Assembly (NCBI GenBank): GCA_016800925.1
Contig: JABCPU010000222.1
Span: forward strand, 48,843-112,842
Length of the DNA stretch: 64,000 nucleotides
Reading direction: 5' to 3'
From: Suillus spraguei
Lineage: Eukaryota > Basidiomycota > Agaricomycetes > Boletales > Suillaceae
The notes under the pieces: generated by a model
Told to the model about the DNA's origin: nothing
Database searches by the model: none
Seen by the model: only the letters and a program-made list of their open reading frames with translations
Part shown: one piece after another, positions 48,584-61,400 of the stretch
Layout of the letters: each line of letters opens with the position of its first letter
Numbering within the stretch: position 1 is the first letter of the stretch
Program-made: the position numbers and the translations under genes

Positions 48584-48610
48584 GACTGCGGCTGCATATG
48601 ATTAGTGCTG

Positions 48611-48790
48611 CCGCAGTCCAGTCCCGAACCATGGTTCGAACCTGAACCCATCCAGACTGGACCAGTGGTTCGGTCACAGGTTTGGTCTCTCTCCTGGACC
48701 GAACCCCCTAACAGGTTCGGGGTTCGATGTCGTCACTGAAAAATGCGGACCGGTTCGGACGCGTCCAAACCGGTCCGAACCTGCACCATG
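48611..48790. repeat. hAT subterminal GGTTCG/CGAACC motif cluster
   Basis: About ten copies of GGTTCG, CGAACC or close variants in both orientations are packed in 180 bp (e.g. CCCGAACCATGGTTCGAACC and CCGGTTCGG..CCGGTCCGAACC). Such subterminal repeats are the usual transposase-binding sites of hAT elements. Confidence 0.7.
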
Positions 48791-49169
48791 TGCACAATTC
48801 CAGCTGCGTGTTTTTCGTGAGGCTTCCTGTCAGTTTAAGTAGTGCACTCACCAACTTCTGTTCCTTCTCTTCTTTTGACAGTAGCATTCCCCACATTGCA
48901 CAAGCAACAAGGGTACTTTTTTCAGCTATGCAACGACTCGAAGCACTGGTACTATGTTCACCGTCTCTCATGTTTGATAAGTTGCTAACTTCTAATGTTT
49001 TTTCATTCAGAATATACCTACTACTGTGGTGATTCCTGGATTTTCCACCAAGTTTGCGCAATGGATTGTCATTTTGGAACTTGAAGGTGCGCAACATTTT
49101 TTTATTTAGTTTGAGATATATATATTCACTTGTGGTATAGGTTCAACATTTGCACTCCCTGCTGTAACT

Positions 49170-51880
49170 ATGTTCGAGTCGTCTGCACCAGCCCGTCATC
49201 CTGACGGCTTGTTGAAAAGCGCTGAAGAGATGGAGTGGATACACGACCCAGATGATGACACTACCATCCTCCCTCCCCCTCCTCCATCCAAAGGCACTCT
49301 CAATTCATTCATTCGTCGTTCAGGCCACGCTGTCAAGCCTACAGAGAAGATCCGGGAGACTGCCAGCAGTATCCCAGCCAAACGGTCAGCTGTAGGACCT
49401 CCTGCCCCCGCACCCAAGAAAGCACTCATGCGCACCAGGAATGAAGAGCGTGACGACAATGACAGTGATGAATACAACGCCGAAGAAGAAGCCCCTCCAC
49501 TTGAGGATTTTACAGATGATGAGGAAGACGATGAGAACGAGAATGAGGAAGCTTACCAAAAGACGAAGAAGCTTGGTGACCAGGATCGTGAAGACCGTAA
49601 TCCCTCAAGAAGGTCGAACGCAGTGCCGATTTGACCACGATCTTTACTTTCGAGAAAGATTGTGTTAACCCCATTCACAAAGGCTGGACTCATGGATTAT
49701 ATTGTCGAACTCATTGTTGCCGAAGATGAGGTGAGCGACTCTCATTTTTGATATATTTTAAGACACTCATACGACATTATAGGCCTTTCAACTTGTAGAT
49801 AAAGGACCCTTCCGCCGCCTACTTCAATATCTCCGGCCATCACTTTCAGACCGAGACATTCCCCACCGTACCAAAACTCGGGATGAAATACTCGAACGTG
49901 CAAAGCTGGCAGTTGAGCGCGTGAAAGAGAAGCTCAGCCGTGTCGATAGCAAAATTTCCATGACATTCGACTCTTGGACGTCTTTTCCTGGTCACCCTTT
50001 TCTGTCAATTACAGCGCATTACATAGATTCTCCAGCCGAAAACCCTCATGAGTGGGAACTCAAGGTGGAGCAGCTCGCGTTCGCACCCATTCACAGCAAT
50101 CACAGCGGCGCGAACATCGGGAAGATTTTGATCGAGAACATCAACAAATACGACATCCGCACAAAGCTCGGGTGGTTCACAGCTGATAACGCATCAAATA
50201 ACGATACTGCCATTGAGATGGTCGCGACCTCTATTGACCCTTTCGGAGTGGAGTGGAAACCAATTGAGCATCGAGTATGGTAAGTTCGTTCATTAAGTAC
50301 TGAAGTTGAGATTACTGATGAATATTCAGTTGTATGGAGCACGCACTCCACTTAGTTGCAAAACACTTCGTTGAAGAAGCGGCTCCTACACCGGCAAGCA
50401 TCTTGCACAAGAAGGCAGCTCAAGCTGAAGACGAGGATGAGGATGGCGAGGAAAGTGTTGAATTTGACGTTGGTGACACTATTGGCAAGGCGCTTGCATT
50501 TGTAGCGCAGGTAAGCTCTTTAATGATCTATCTGCTATTGTATAGTACTGACACGAGACCTTTGTTTAGGTCCGGAAGTCTCCTCAAGCTTGTGTCTTCC
50601 TTCAAAAGTGCTGCAAGGAGGTGAACGAGCCCCCATTGGAGCTTTTGAAATGGGTCCGCACACGTTGGCATCTCTTTTTAATATGTTGGAGCGTTTTTTT
50701 AAATTGCGCAAAGTAAGTTGTCTACTACTGACTACATGAACACATTACTGACTTGATTATTAGGGAGTAAACAGATTCATCCAGCTCGCTGATGACAGCA
50801 ACGAGGTCCCAAATCTGAAGGGAAAATCATACGCGGATTTCAGGCTTTCAGCACACGAGTGGGCAGAGTTGGAGTTGATCCGTGAAGTCCTCCAGGTAAG
50901 TCATTTCTCTCTACCTCCTGCAATTATGCTTATGTGCTGCACACCGCACACCAAGGAGCCGGCAGATGCTCAACAGAGCTTCTCTGCCACACGTGAACCA
51001 ACCGTATGGAGAACCATTCCAGTGCTCGAATGTCTTCAAGACACTTTGCAAAACATGGCGAACGCGTCAAAATTTGCCCGTTCTCAACGGCCATTGAAGC
51101 TGGTGTCACTAATCTCTGCAAGTGGTATAGTAAGACTGATGACACAGATGTATATTTCATTTGTCTCGGTATGTATCTCGTATCTATTCTAATGCCTTTG
51201 AACATCATTGACCTTGTTGGTGTAGCGCTGGACCCCAACTACAAGGTCGCGTACGCAAAAGACAAATGGACCGCTCATTTTTTCAAACAAGGCATGCAAT
51301 GCCTCGAGAGCACGGTACGTCGCTCATCACTCATTTCTGTCAATTGTATACTAATCTTACATAGTTTGATATGTATCATCGCAGTAGTACTCCCTCGCAG
51401 GCTCCTGCAGAGCCGTCTGTTACTGCACCTCCCTCGCTTGCTCGCCAAGGCTCGTATGGCCATAATTGGATGCGAAGCTCTGTCAAATCGCGTGTCGTGA
51501 ATGACGCAACCACACGAAGGCCTCGTCAAGAACTCGAGGACTATCTAGATGCACCGCTCGAGGACGTCAACAATGTGGTGGCTTGGTGGGGTGTACGTCT
51601 CGTTATTTATTTGTATTGCTTTCGTACTGACATGATTCAAAAACTTTAAAGCACCATTCTATACAATACCCAACTATTTCCCGCATTGCAAAGGACTACC
51701 TCGCCATTCAGGGATCAGCTGTTGCGTCTGAGAGAGCATTTTCGAGCGGCGGTGTTACTGGGACCATGCGTCGCAGCTGTTTGAAGCCAACAACATTCGA
51801 GGCTCTTCAATTGCTCAAGAGCGCATACCGCCAAGGTCACATCTCCGCAACAGCCCAGGCTGAATTTGCTGCTCCTTATG
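49170..51880 (+). pseudogene. hAT transposase (multi-exon, interrupted at the extreme 3' end)
   Basis: The first recognised exon starts MFESSAPARHPDGLL and is acidic and Pro-rich. The next parts read AGLMDYIVELIVAEDEAFQLV (about 49690), PFRRLLQYLRPSLSDRDIPH and the catalytic-domain start MTFDSWTSFPGHPFLSITAH (about 49970). GWFTADNASNNDTAIEMV (about 50180) carries conserved acidic residues, then CMEHALHLVAKHFVE after an intron (about 50330). The C-terminal dimerisation region is YPTISRIAKDYLAIQGSAVA, SERAFSSGG and LKPTTFEALQLLKSAY (51670-51830). Introns of about 50-60 bp occur at 49733-49782, 50283-50327 and elsewhere, but I cannot resolve all junctions (for example near 49630). The reading frame is cut at 51885 by the LTR. 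Confidence 0.8.
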
Positions 51881-51885
51881 ATAAC

Positions 51886-52360
51886 TGTTACAATCGTACT
51901 TGCCCCTATTCATTTTCCTACTTCATTTACTTGTATATTACATAACATGACTCTGACTCATATGCTCAACGCATTTGTACTATATTGCCTTCCTTCTTTG
52001 GATACGCACTACCCTACTTACATTCTTATGTCTCTCTTGGTCCGTGCGCACATATTGGCCTATTTAAGCACATGTACTTGTAGTAGATTCTTACTTTAAT
52101 CTTACTGGGTTTTACCTGAAATTCCTTCCTTAGGTCTCCAACCTAAGTCGTCTTGAATCGTCTCTAAGTCTAAGCACTCCTTAGCCTTAGTCTCTATTCT
52201 CGCAGATACCTCTCAGACTTGTCATTGAGGCTGAACCCTTGATCGTACTCGGAACCGTTCCTTGTACTTCACCTTGTCCTCTTCTGGACATTGTAAGAAC
52301 TCCCAGCAGACCGTCTGTGTCTTTTCACTGTCGCTGGTGACGCCACCCCAGTTTGTAACA
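51886..52360 (+). repeat. Ty3/gypsy LTR, left arm
   Basis: 475 bp, TGTTACAATC..GTTTGTAACA. It contains a TATA-like TATTTAAG at 52061-52068 and a probable transcript start about 30 bp downstream, at 52093. Confidence 0.93.
52061..52103 (+). promoter_or_regulatory. LTR core promoter and predicted self-primer segment
   Basis: TATTTAAG (52061-52068) is followed 25 bp later by ACTTTAATCTT (52093-52103). The latter is exactly complementary over 11 nt to the sequence just after the LTR (52362-52372). A transcript starting at 52093 would carry its own primer, as in Tf1. Confidence 0.6.
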
Positions 52361-52361
52361 A

Positions 52362-52372
52362 AAGATTAAAGT
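52362..52372 (+). other. Predicted self-priming primer-binding site
   Basis: AAGATTAAAGT begins 1 nt after the LTR end, the position of a primer-binding site. It matches no tRNA 3' end that I recognise (no TGG start). It is the exact reverse complement of 52093-52103 within the LTR. Confidence 0.65.
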
Positions 52373-52542
52373 CATTTGCGATCGTCGACTATCCAGTCTT
52401 CGACCCTGAACCCTGAACTAGCGTACATGTACGCTGAGCAGATTGTCAAGAGAAACCCCCTGACAGAAGAAAAGCCCTGACGGACAGCAAGACAGCGCGT
52501 GTAGGCACGAGAAAGTATAACTCATCAGAAGAATCATCAACC

Positions 52543-53381
52543 ATGTCGTCAACCAAAGAATTCGAGTACAAGATCGGTCAACCGATTGGTTTTGATGGAG
52601 ATCGTGATAACTCTCGCGAGTTTATCCAGTCGTGCAATCTGCACTTTGACATCAATGAAAAGCTTTACACCACCGACAAGCAGAAGATCATCTACATAAC
52701 ATCCTTTATGACCGAAAGGAATGCCAAATCGTGGAAAGAACAATTCCTTGAACACGCCCAGTCTACCGACACTTCGGGACAAAAAGTTGGTTATGGGACG
52801 ATGGTAGATTTTATGAAGAGCTTCAAAGAAGCATTCGAACCAGTGGATACCAAAGGAACCGCGCTTACAAGGCTTAGGGACCTCAAACAAGGAACTGGAG
52901 ATCTCCACACCTACGTCGCTGACTTTGAGGCACTTGCAGCCAAGGCTCAGATCACTGACAACGCGACGAAGATCCAGTTCTTCCAAGACGGCCTTAATTG
53001 GGGTATCCTTACCAAGCTTTTCAATACAGGAGATGTCTCCGAAATATTCAGGAAGTTGTGCTGCAATGCGTTGCTATTGACAATGCCCATCATCGGCTTA
53101 ACGCCATGAGGACACGTCATACTCCACAACAGAAGAAGAAGAACTATGGGAATGCACGGTATATTCCGAACCGTGATTCCAACGCAATGGTCGTAGATCG
53201 AATCTCCGATATGGAGAGATCCGAATGCATGAAGAAAGGACAATGCTTCGGATGCAGAAAGACAGGATACCGCATCCATAATTGTCCTGACAGAAAGAAG
53301 AAAACCCCGCTCCGACAAACCGAAGTCAAAGGAGAAGATGAAGATGAAGAAACTGTGAGACGAATCGTTGAGGATTTTTGA
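52543..53381 (+). pseudogene. Gag, left arm (frameshifted)
   Basis: Begins MSSTKEFEYKIGQPIGFDGD. The capsid-like helical region includes FDINEKLYTTDKQKIIYITS and LRDLKQGTGDLHTYVADFEA. The frame shifts near 53055 (after NTGDVSEIF) and continues to the nucleocapsid CFGCRKTGYRIHNC (CCHC, about 53250). The stop at 53381 overlaps the next frame, which opens the protease part. Confidence 0.85.
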
Positions 53382-56300
53382 CTTGGAGAAACAAAGATTC
53401 AACGTATGTTTCTCCCAATGTATTACTAAGACTTGTACGCGCTGTAGGTGAAAGAAAAGAACTTCGTATCCCTATCACCCTTCACTCGCGTACTCACTTA
53501 AAATCCGTCGACACCACCGCTGTTATCGATTCAGGAGCAGCAGGAACATTCATCTCGGAAGAGTTTGTGAAACTCCATCAAATCACGAAACGAAAACTTA
53601 AAACACCATTTCACGTTACTACGGCAGATGGGACTCTTATCAAAGGAGGACCGATCACACATTACTGTCTCCTAGTGGTCAAAGTTGATGATCGAACCAT
53701 GTATGGAAAATTTAACATCACCAAGCTAGGAAGAAGAGATCAAATCCTCCTTGGAATCCCATGGTTACGAGCAATGAACCCAATTATAGATTGGGCTGCT
53801 GAAACACTTGTCCTTTCATGGACAGAGAAATCTGATGAAATCGAAATCGATTTGGATGAAGACCGAAAGAAGAACGGGTTGCCCCGACTTTTCAACCATA
53901 CCAGATGGCAACATTCCCATCTTCCGAAACCATTCATTGCTTCTCCTATTGATGTTCCTGAAGACCCAGAACCAGAAGTACGAATGCCACGTACCACTGA
54001 ACCCACTCCACGTGTACAACTACCACGCGCAGTGTCACCAATCCCTCGCGCAGAGAAATGAAAGAATGAATCCGAACCCGAGCATCGGGTCGGACAAGAA
54101 CCTACTGAGCAACAGCCGATAGAAAAACAGAAACATGGAAAAAGAAAAACGGAAGAAGAACTCCCAGGGCGAAGCACCAACGTACCGAAGCTATCCAAGT
54201 TCTTTGTTCCCCCGAAAACTCTTTCAGCCTCAATCGAAGAAGTCCCTGATAAAGAAGAACCTATGCCCTCATTGATCCCAACTGAGGATGATGACCAATT
54301 CGATACCATGCACGACGTCTGGCATGCGCCAGAAGTACGTGAAATTTCCTCTTACGAGCTTGGAGATGGAGAATTTCTTGTGGAATACGATACCGATGGA
54401 GTCAGCATGAGGATTATAGAAGAAGTGTCCATGGATACACCCTTGACACGCGATGGAACTTCTCAATTCGAACAACCTCTCCCTATTCCGCAATTCCCCT
54501 CCCCCTCCAAAATATAGTAACAAAGCTCAGGAATTTGCCACGGATGAGAAGGAAAGAAAAAGAAATCTTTCGAAGAATTGGTCCCGGATTACTTGCACGA
54601 CTTCGCAGACGTCTTTGCTAAAGACGGATTGAACAGACTACCCCCCGAACGTCTGGTATAGATCATCGGATCGATACTAACCCGGTTTCATCCCTCGTAC
54701 GTCTAAGGTCTACCCGCTATCGGAAAAAGAGCGCGCTGCCGTCAAAACGTTTATTGATGAAAACGTTGCGAAAGGTTTCATCTCAGAATCGAAATCCCTC
54801 AAGCCAGTGGTTTCTTCTTCGTGGGAAAGAAGAGTGGAGAATTGCGTCCCTGTCAAGATTATCGCTACATCAATGATTGGACAGTCAAGAACGCCTATCC
54901 GCTCCCACTCCCTATCTCCCTTGTCGCACGTCTTCACAATGCACAGTTCTTTACGAAAATGGATATCCGGTCCGGTTATAACAATATTCGCATCCATCCT
55001 GATGATAGGTGGAAAGCTGCTTTTACTACGGAATTTGGCTCTTTGAACCGAACGTCATGTTCTTCGGCCTTGCAATTCCCCAGCAACCTTCCAAGCATAC
55101 ATGAATCGCACCTTTCAACAAGAAATCAATGAAGGATGGATGGTTATCTATATGGACGATATCCTGATTTTCTCCACAACTATGGCAGAACACCGTGAAC
55201 GGACAAGACGAGTTTTGATGAAAATACGGAAGGAACACCTATTCTTGAAACCAGAGAAATGCACCTTCGATGCGAAGAAGTGAATACCTCGGAATGATAA
55301 TTCGCCCCGGACAAGTTGCTATGGATACCGCCAAGACCAAGGGAATCTCCGAATGGCCATCCCGAAATCTGTAAAAGATGTTCGGTCATTCCTCGGCTTT
55401 TGCAACTTCTACCGCACGTTCATTTCCCACTATTCTGACATCGCCGACCCCTTATCGATTTAACAAAGAAAGATAAGGCCTTTGAATGGTCAACCGAATG
55501 TATGGACACTTTCGAAGAACTGAAACGACGCTTCACATCCCAACCGGTACTCCGTAACCCTGATCCTTCCCGACAATTTGCTATTGCTACCGATGCTTCC
55601 TCGTAGCAACTGGCGGAGTTCTCTTGCAGACTGATGAGAATGGTGTTTATCACCCATGTGCATATCTCTCACAGTCTTTGAACCCGCAGAACGCAATTAT
55701 CAGATCTTTGATCGGGAACTCCTTGCCGTGATCCGGGCATTGAACGAATGGCGTCATTATCTCGAAGGAAACCCACACCCCGTCCTGGTATTCACCGACC
55801 ACAAGAACCTTCTGTACTTTAGAAGTGCACAGAAGCTCACCCGTCGCCAAGCACGTTGGCAATTGATTTTGTCTATCTATGACATTGAACTGCATCACGT
55901 TGCAGGTACTAAATTAGCAGTACCTGATGCACTATCCGCCGGCCTGATATGACTCTGGCAAAGACGATAACGAGGACCAGACCCTCCTCCCTGACGCTCT
56001 ATTCGTTCGTCTTATTGACACCGACTTGAAGGATGTGCTGTCATCCTCTGACCCCCTCGACGACCCTGTCTTTCAAACAGCATCTGATGCCCTTGATGGC
56101 GTGTGCCTTCCCCTATGAAATCGGCACTCTCTGATTGGAAGATTGAGGAGAACGTCCTCTATTTTAAGAACCGCGCCTATATTCCACCGGCGCATCGCTC
56201 CGATATCCTGAAAAGGTATCATGATCATCCTACCGCGGGACACCCGGTAGATTCAAAACTGAAGAACTCGTGAAACGGAAGCCTGGTGGCCTGCAATGGG

Positions 56301-57440
56301 CTCTTATATTCGGAAATACGTTGAGGGTTGCGCCCTTTGTCAGCAAATGAAAGCGGATACCATCCTGTTCGCCCCCGCTCACGCCTATTCCCTCTCGGCT
56401 GTTCGCCCTTCTCCCAGGTCTCTGTTGATCTTATCACTGACCTCCCGTCTCTGGAGGCTTTGACAGTATCATGGTCGTGGTAGACCATGGCCTTACGAAG
56501 GGGGTAATTATTATCCCTTGTTTGAAAACCATCACTTCAGAAGGTGTGGCTAAGCTATTTTTAAAACATGTTTACCGACGATTTGGACTCCATGACAAAG
56601 TCATCTCGGATCGAGGACCGCAATTCCTATCTCGCTTCTCAAAGGAACTTGCCCGACTTCTCGACTACGTCATCGCTCCATCCACGGCTTACCACCCACA
56701 GACTGATGGTCAAACTGAAAGGCTAATCAAGAACTTGAAACATACCTTCGCATTATTGCCGTAACAACCCTGAAGATTGGGTAGAACACCTACCAATCGC
56801 CGAATTCGTCCACAACCACCGAAAACACGATGCAAGGAATGCATCACCCTTTTATTGATGATGGGATACGAACCACGCGCTATCCCTCACTTATCCCTGA
56901 TCATCGTCCCCGCAGCAGAAGATCGAGTACGATCTCTGCAGAAGATAAGAGAAGAAGCAATCGCCTGTCATAACATTGCAATGCAGACAATGGCCGAACG
57001 ATCCCGAGGAGATAAGTACACCCATGGAAGATCGGAGATAAGGTTTGGCTATCTGCCGCTAATCTTAGACTCAAACTCCCATCAAGGAAACTCGCCCGAA
57101 ACGATACGGACCTTTCCCGATCATCGATGTCTTATCTCCCATCACGTTCACACTCAAACTCCCTCCGCAGTGGAAAATTCACCCCACGTTCCATGCTTCT
57201 GTCTTATCATCCTATAGCGAAACAGACGTACACGGCCCGAACTTCCCGAACCACCACCTGACATCATCGAAGAAGAAGAAGAATATGAATAGAAGCAATT
57301 CTTTCTCACAAAGGAACCGGCATCGCCGACGTTATCTTGTTTCCTGGAAAGGATATTCATCGGGAGATAACGAATGGCTCCCAGAAAAGAACTTGAAGAA
57401 CTCCGCTCGAATCTTGAATGCTTATAAGAAGCAACACGCC
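53378..57440 (+). pseudogene. Pol, left arm: protease, RT, RNase H, integrase, chromodomain
   Basis: Protease has DSGAAGTFISEEF (about 53530). RT reads [11 protein letters not shown] (about 54845), [18 protein letters not shown] and MVIYMDDILIFS (about 55140). RNase H reads [20 protein letters not shown] and [10 protein letters not shown] (55710-55820). The integrase core shows a [17 protein letters not shown] region (56480-56640) and [15 protein letters not shown] (about 56690). The C-terminal chromodomain is RRRYLVSWKGYSSGDNEWLP (57320-57380). At least eight frame changes or stops interrupt it (e.g. 54061, 54520, 54660, 55050, 55283, 55600, 55680, 56090), so it is not functional as written. 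Confidence 0.9.
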
Positions 57441-58430
57441 CTCTGATTATCCTTCAGTCAATCAACTCGCTCAAGCACTTGATAACTACCATTCGAAATG
57501 TCTTTCCCCACTGCTACATCACCCCGTCATCGCTGCCACCAATGACTCCGACTCTGAAGCTGAACAATACGGAACCTCACGCAGAAATCGACAACCCTCT
57601 TACATCGAAGCCGCCATCCTCTGTGAGGGACATGCCCTCGAAATCGAAGAATCCTCACGAAAGAGGTGCCTTCCCGCCTACTCCTTGTAACATCATCCGC
57701 ACCGCAGCCCTCATCGAAGCCACGCTAAAGAAACTACAGAAATCACACTCCGTCACCGTTTCATTCATCTTCAAAAACGCATTCGTGCTTACGCTATGCT
57801 GTTGCTTCCCGATTCTTTAAGATGATGTTGAAGAAGCTATTCACATCATTGCCGAACGTCGAGCAGGTGTTGCTCGATCCTTCGCAAGCATTATAGCACT
57901 AGCTCAGACTGATAACGCGAAGAGTGGGTGCTGGAATAGGAAGTGGCGTATCTCTGCGGAGAGGGAGGTCGAGCAACCCTGCTCGACGTTCGGCAATGAT
58001 GTGAATAGCTTCTTCAACATCATTCTTAAAAGAATCGGGAAGCAACAGCATAGCGTAAGCACGAATGCGTTTTTGAAGATGAATGAAAGGTGCGGAGTGT
58101 GATTTCTGTAGTTTCTTTAGCGTGGCTTCGATGAGGGCTGCGGTGCGGATGATGTTAACGAAGGAGTAGGGCGGGGAAAGCACCTCTTTCAGTGAGGATT
58201 CTTTCGATTTCGAGGGCATGTCCCTCACAGAGGATGGCGGCTTCGATGTAAGAGGTGTTGTCGATTTCTGCGTGAGGTTCCGTATTGTTCAGCTTCAGAG
58301 TCGGAGTCATTGGTGGCAGCGACGACGGGGTGATGTAGCAGTGGGGAAAGACATTTCGAGTAGTAGTTAATCAAGTGCTTATGCGAGTTGATTGACTGAG
58401 GATAATCAGAGGGCGTGTTGCTTCTTATAA
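57440..58430. repeat. Inversion centre: post-chromodomain arms and 91-bp spacer
   Basis: The two arms converge here. Matching sequence extends to about 57877 on the left and from about 57969 on the right. The 91-bp spacer (57878-57968) is not part of the symmetric match. Both arms carry a further partly open region after the chromodomain (LHHPVIAATNDSDSEAEQYG, EAAILCEGHALEIEE, HIIAERRAG). A 3' LTR is absent from both. Confidence 0.85.
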
Positions 58431-58439
58431 GCATTCAAG

Positions 58440-61400
58440 ATTCGAGCGGAGTTCTTCAAGTTCTTTTCTGGGAGCCATTCGTTATCTCCCGATGATATCC
58501 TTTCCAGAAACAAGATAACGTCGGCGATGCCGGTTCCTTTGTGAGAAAGGATTGCTTCTATTTCATATTCTTCTTCTTCTTCGATGATGTCAGGTGGTGG
58601 TTCAGGGAAGTTCGGCCGTGTACGTCTGTTTCGCTATAGGATGATAAGACAGAAGCGTGGAACGTGGGGTGAATTTTCCACTGCGGAGGGAGTTTGAGTG
58701 TGAACGTGATGGGAGATAAGACATCGATGATCGGGAAAGGTCCGTATCGTTTCGGGCGAGTTTCCTTGATGGGAGTTTGAGTCTAAGATTAGCGGCAGAT
58801 AGCCAAACCTTATCTCCGATCTTCCATGGGTGTACTTATCTCCTCGGGATCGTTCGGCCATTGTCTGCATTGCAATGTTATGACAGCGATTGCTTCTTCT
58901 CTTATCTTCTGCAGAGATCGTACTCGATCTTCTGCTGCGGGGACGGATGAATCAGGGATAAGGTGAGGGATAGCGCGTGGTTCGTATCCCATCATCAAAT
59001 AGAAGGGTGATGCATTCCTTGCATCGTGTTTTCGGTGGTTGTGGACGAATTCGGCGATTGGTAGGTGTTCTACCCAATCTTCAGGGTTGTTACGGCAATA
59101 ATGCGAAGTATGTTTCAAGTTCTTGATTTAGCCTTTCAGTTTGGCCATCAGTCTGTGGGTGGTAAGCCGTGGATGGAGCGATGACGTAGTCGAGAAGTCG
59201 GGCAAGTTCCTTTGAGAAGCGAGATAGGAATTGCGGTCCTCGATCCGAGATGACTTTGTCATGGAGTCCAAATCGTCGGTAAACATGTTTTAAAAATAGC
59301 TTAGCCACACCTTCTGAAGTGATGGTTTTCAAACAAGGGATAATAATTACCCCCTTCGTAAGGCCATGGTCTACCACGACCATGATACTGTCAAAGCCTC
59401 CAGAGACGGGGAGGTCAGTGATAAGATCAACAGAGACCTGGGAGAACGGGCGAACAGCCGAGAGGGAATAGGCGTGAGCGGGGGTCGAACAGGATGAGTA
59501 TCCGCTTTCATTTGCTGACAAAGGGCGCAACCCTCAACGTATTTCCGAATATAAGAGCCCATTGCAGGCCACCAGGCTTCCGTTTACGAGTTCTTCAGTT
59601 TTGAATCTACCGGGTGCCCGCGGTAGGATGATCATGATACCTTTTCAGGATATCGGAGCGATGCGCCGGTGGAATATAGGCGCGATTCTTAAAATAGAGG
59701 ACGTTCTCCTCAATCTTCCAATCAGAGAGTGCCGATTTCATAGGGGAAGGCACACGCCATCAAGGGCATCAGACGCTGTTTGAAGACAGGGTCGTCGAGG
59801 GGTCAGAGGATGACAGCACATCCTTCAAGTCGGTGTCAATAAGACGAACGAATAGAGCGTCAGGGAGGAGGTCTGGTCCTCGTTATCGTCTTTGCCAGAG
59901 TCATAGTCAGGCCGGCGGATAGTGCATCAGGTACTGCTAATTTAGTACCTGCAACGTGATGCAGTTCAATGTCATAGATAGACAAAATCAATTGCCAACG
60001 TGCTTGGCGACGGGTGAGCTTCTGTGCACTTCTAAAGTACAGAAGGTTCTTATGGTCGGTGAATACCAGGACGGGGTGTGGGTTTCCTTCGAGATAATGA
60101 CGCCATTCGTTCAATGCCCGGATCACGGCAAGGAGTTCCCGATCAAAGATCTGATAATTGCGTTCTGCGGGGTTCAAAGACTGTGAGAGTATGCACATGG
60201 GTGATAAACACCATTCTCATCAGTCTGCAAGAGAACTCCGCCAGTTGCTACAAGCGAAGCGTCGGTAGCAATGGCAAATTGTCGGGAAGGATCAGGGTTA
60301 CGGAGTACCGGTTGGGAAGTGAAGCGTCGTTTCAATTCTTCGAAGGTGTCCATACATTCGGTTGACCATTCAAAGGCCTTATCTTTCTTTGTCAAATCGA
60401 TAAGGGGTCGGCGATGTCAGAATAGTGGGAAATGAACGTGCGGTAGAAGTTGCAAAAGCCGAGGAATGACCGAACATCTTTTACAGATTTCGGGATTGGC
60501 CATTCGGAGATTCCCTTGGTCTTGGCGGTGTCCATAGCAACTTGTCCGGGGCGAATTATCATTCCGAGGTATTCCACTTCTTCTGCATCGAAGGTGCATT
60601 TCTCCGGTTTCAAGAACAGGTGTTCTTTTCGTATTTTCATCAAAACTCGTCTGTCCGTTCACGGTGTTCTGCCATAGTTGTAGAGAAAATCAGGATATCG
60701 TCCATATAGATAACCATCCATCCTTCATTGATTTCTTGTTGAAAGGTGCGATTCATGTATGCTTGAAAGTTGCTGGGGAATTGCAAAGGCCAAAGAACAT
60801 GACGTTCGGTTCAAAGAGGCCAATTCCGTGGTAAAAGCAGCTTTCCACCTATCATCAGGATGGATGCGAATGTTGTTATAACCGGACCGAATATCCATTT
60901 TCGTAAAGAACTGTGCGTTGTGAAGCGTGCGACAAGGGAAATAGGGAGTGGGAGCGGATAGCGTTCTTGACTGTCCAATCATTGATGTAGCGATAATCTT
61001 GACAGGGACGCAGTTCTCCACTCTTCTTTCCCACAAAGAAGAAGCCACTGCTTGAGGTGACTTCGATTCTGAGATGAAACCTTTCGCAACGTTTTCATCG
61101 ATAAACGTTTTGACAGCAGCGCGTTCTTTTTCCGATAGCGGGTAAACCTTAGACGTGCGAGGAATAAAACCGGGTTTAGTGTCGATCCGATGATCGATAC
61201 CAGGCGTTCGGGGGTAGTTTGTTCAATCCGTCTTTAGCAAAGACGTCTGCGAAGTCGTGCAAATAATCCGGGACCAATTCTTCGAAGGATTTCTTTTTCT
61301 TTTCCTTCTCATCCGTGGCGAATTCCTGAGCTTTGTTACTATATTTCGGAGGAGGAGGGAATTGTGGAGTAGTGGAGAGGATTGTTCGAGTTGAGAAGTT

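Larger units (their letters stand above)
42288..48604 (-). mobile_element. Non-LTR retrotransposon (LINE) with APE endonuclease, RT and RNase H
   Basis: Minus-strand LINE: a poly(A) tail seen as T run at 42288-42308, a 3' UTR to 42758, ORF2 (42759-47121) and ORF1 (47112-48583). It is inserted in NLR 3 after ..GAGTCTCTTAAC; the same site in NLR 1 continues without a break. The presence of RNase H after RT and a gag-like ORF1 with CCHC knuckles fits fungal Tad/I-type LINEs. The element carries a solo LTR (46255-46729) and a MITE-like insert (47993-48266). The 5' end is at or near the hAT start (about 48605). The second target duplication is not visible because other elements follow. Confidence 0.9.
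48605..51885 (+). mobile_element. hAT superfamily DNA transposon, 3' part missing
   Basis: Left end about 48605-48611 (CAGTCCAGTCCCGAACC..), next to the LINE 5' end, and right end lost at the Ty3/gypsy LTR (51886). It contains a transposase with a hAT C-terminal dimerisation region. Exact left boundary and 8-bp duplication cannot be proven, because the right terminus is absent from the window. Confidence 0.7.
51886..57877 (+). mobile_element. Chromodomain Ty3/gypsy retrotransposon, left arm of inverted pair
   Basis: Order on the plus strand: 5' LTR (51886-52360), primer site, gag, protease, RT, RNase H, integrase, chromodomain. It then stops without a 3' LTR at the inversion centre (about 57877). 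It is inserted within the last codons of the hAT transposase. The sequence is nearly identical to the right arm in inverted orientation, with scattered substitutions and one-base indels. Confidence 0.93.
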
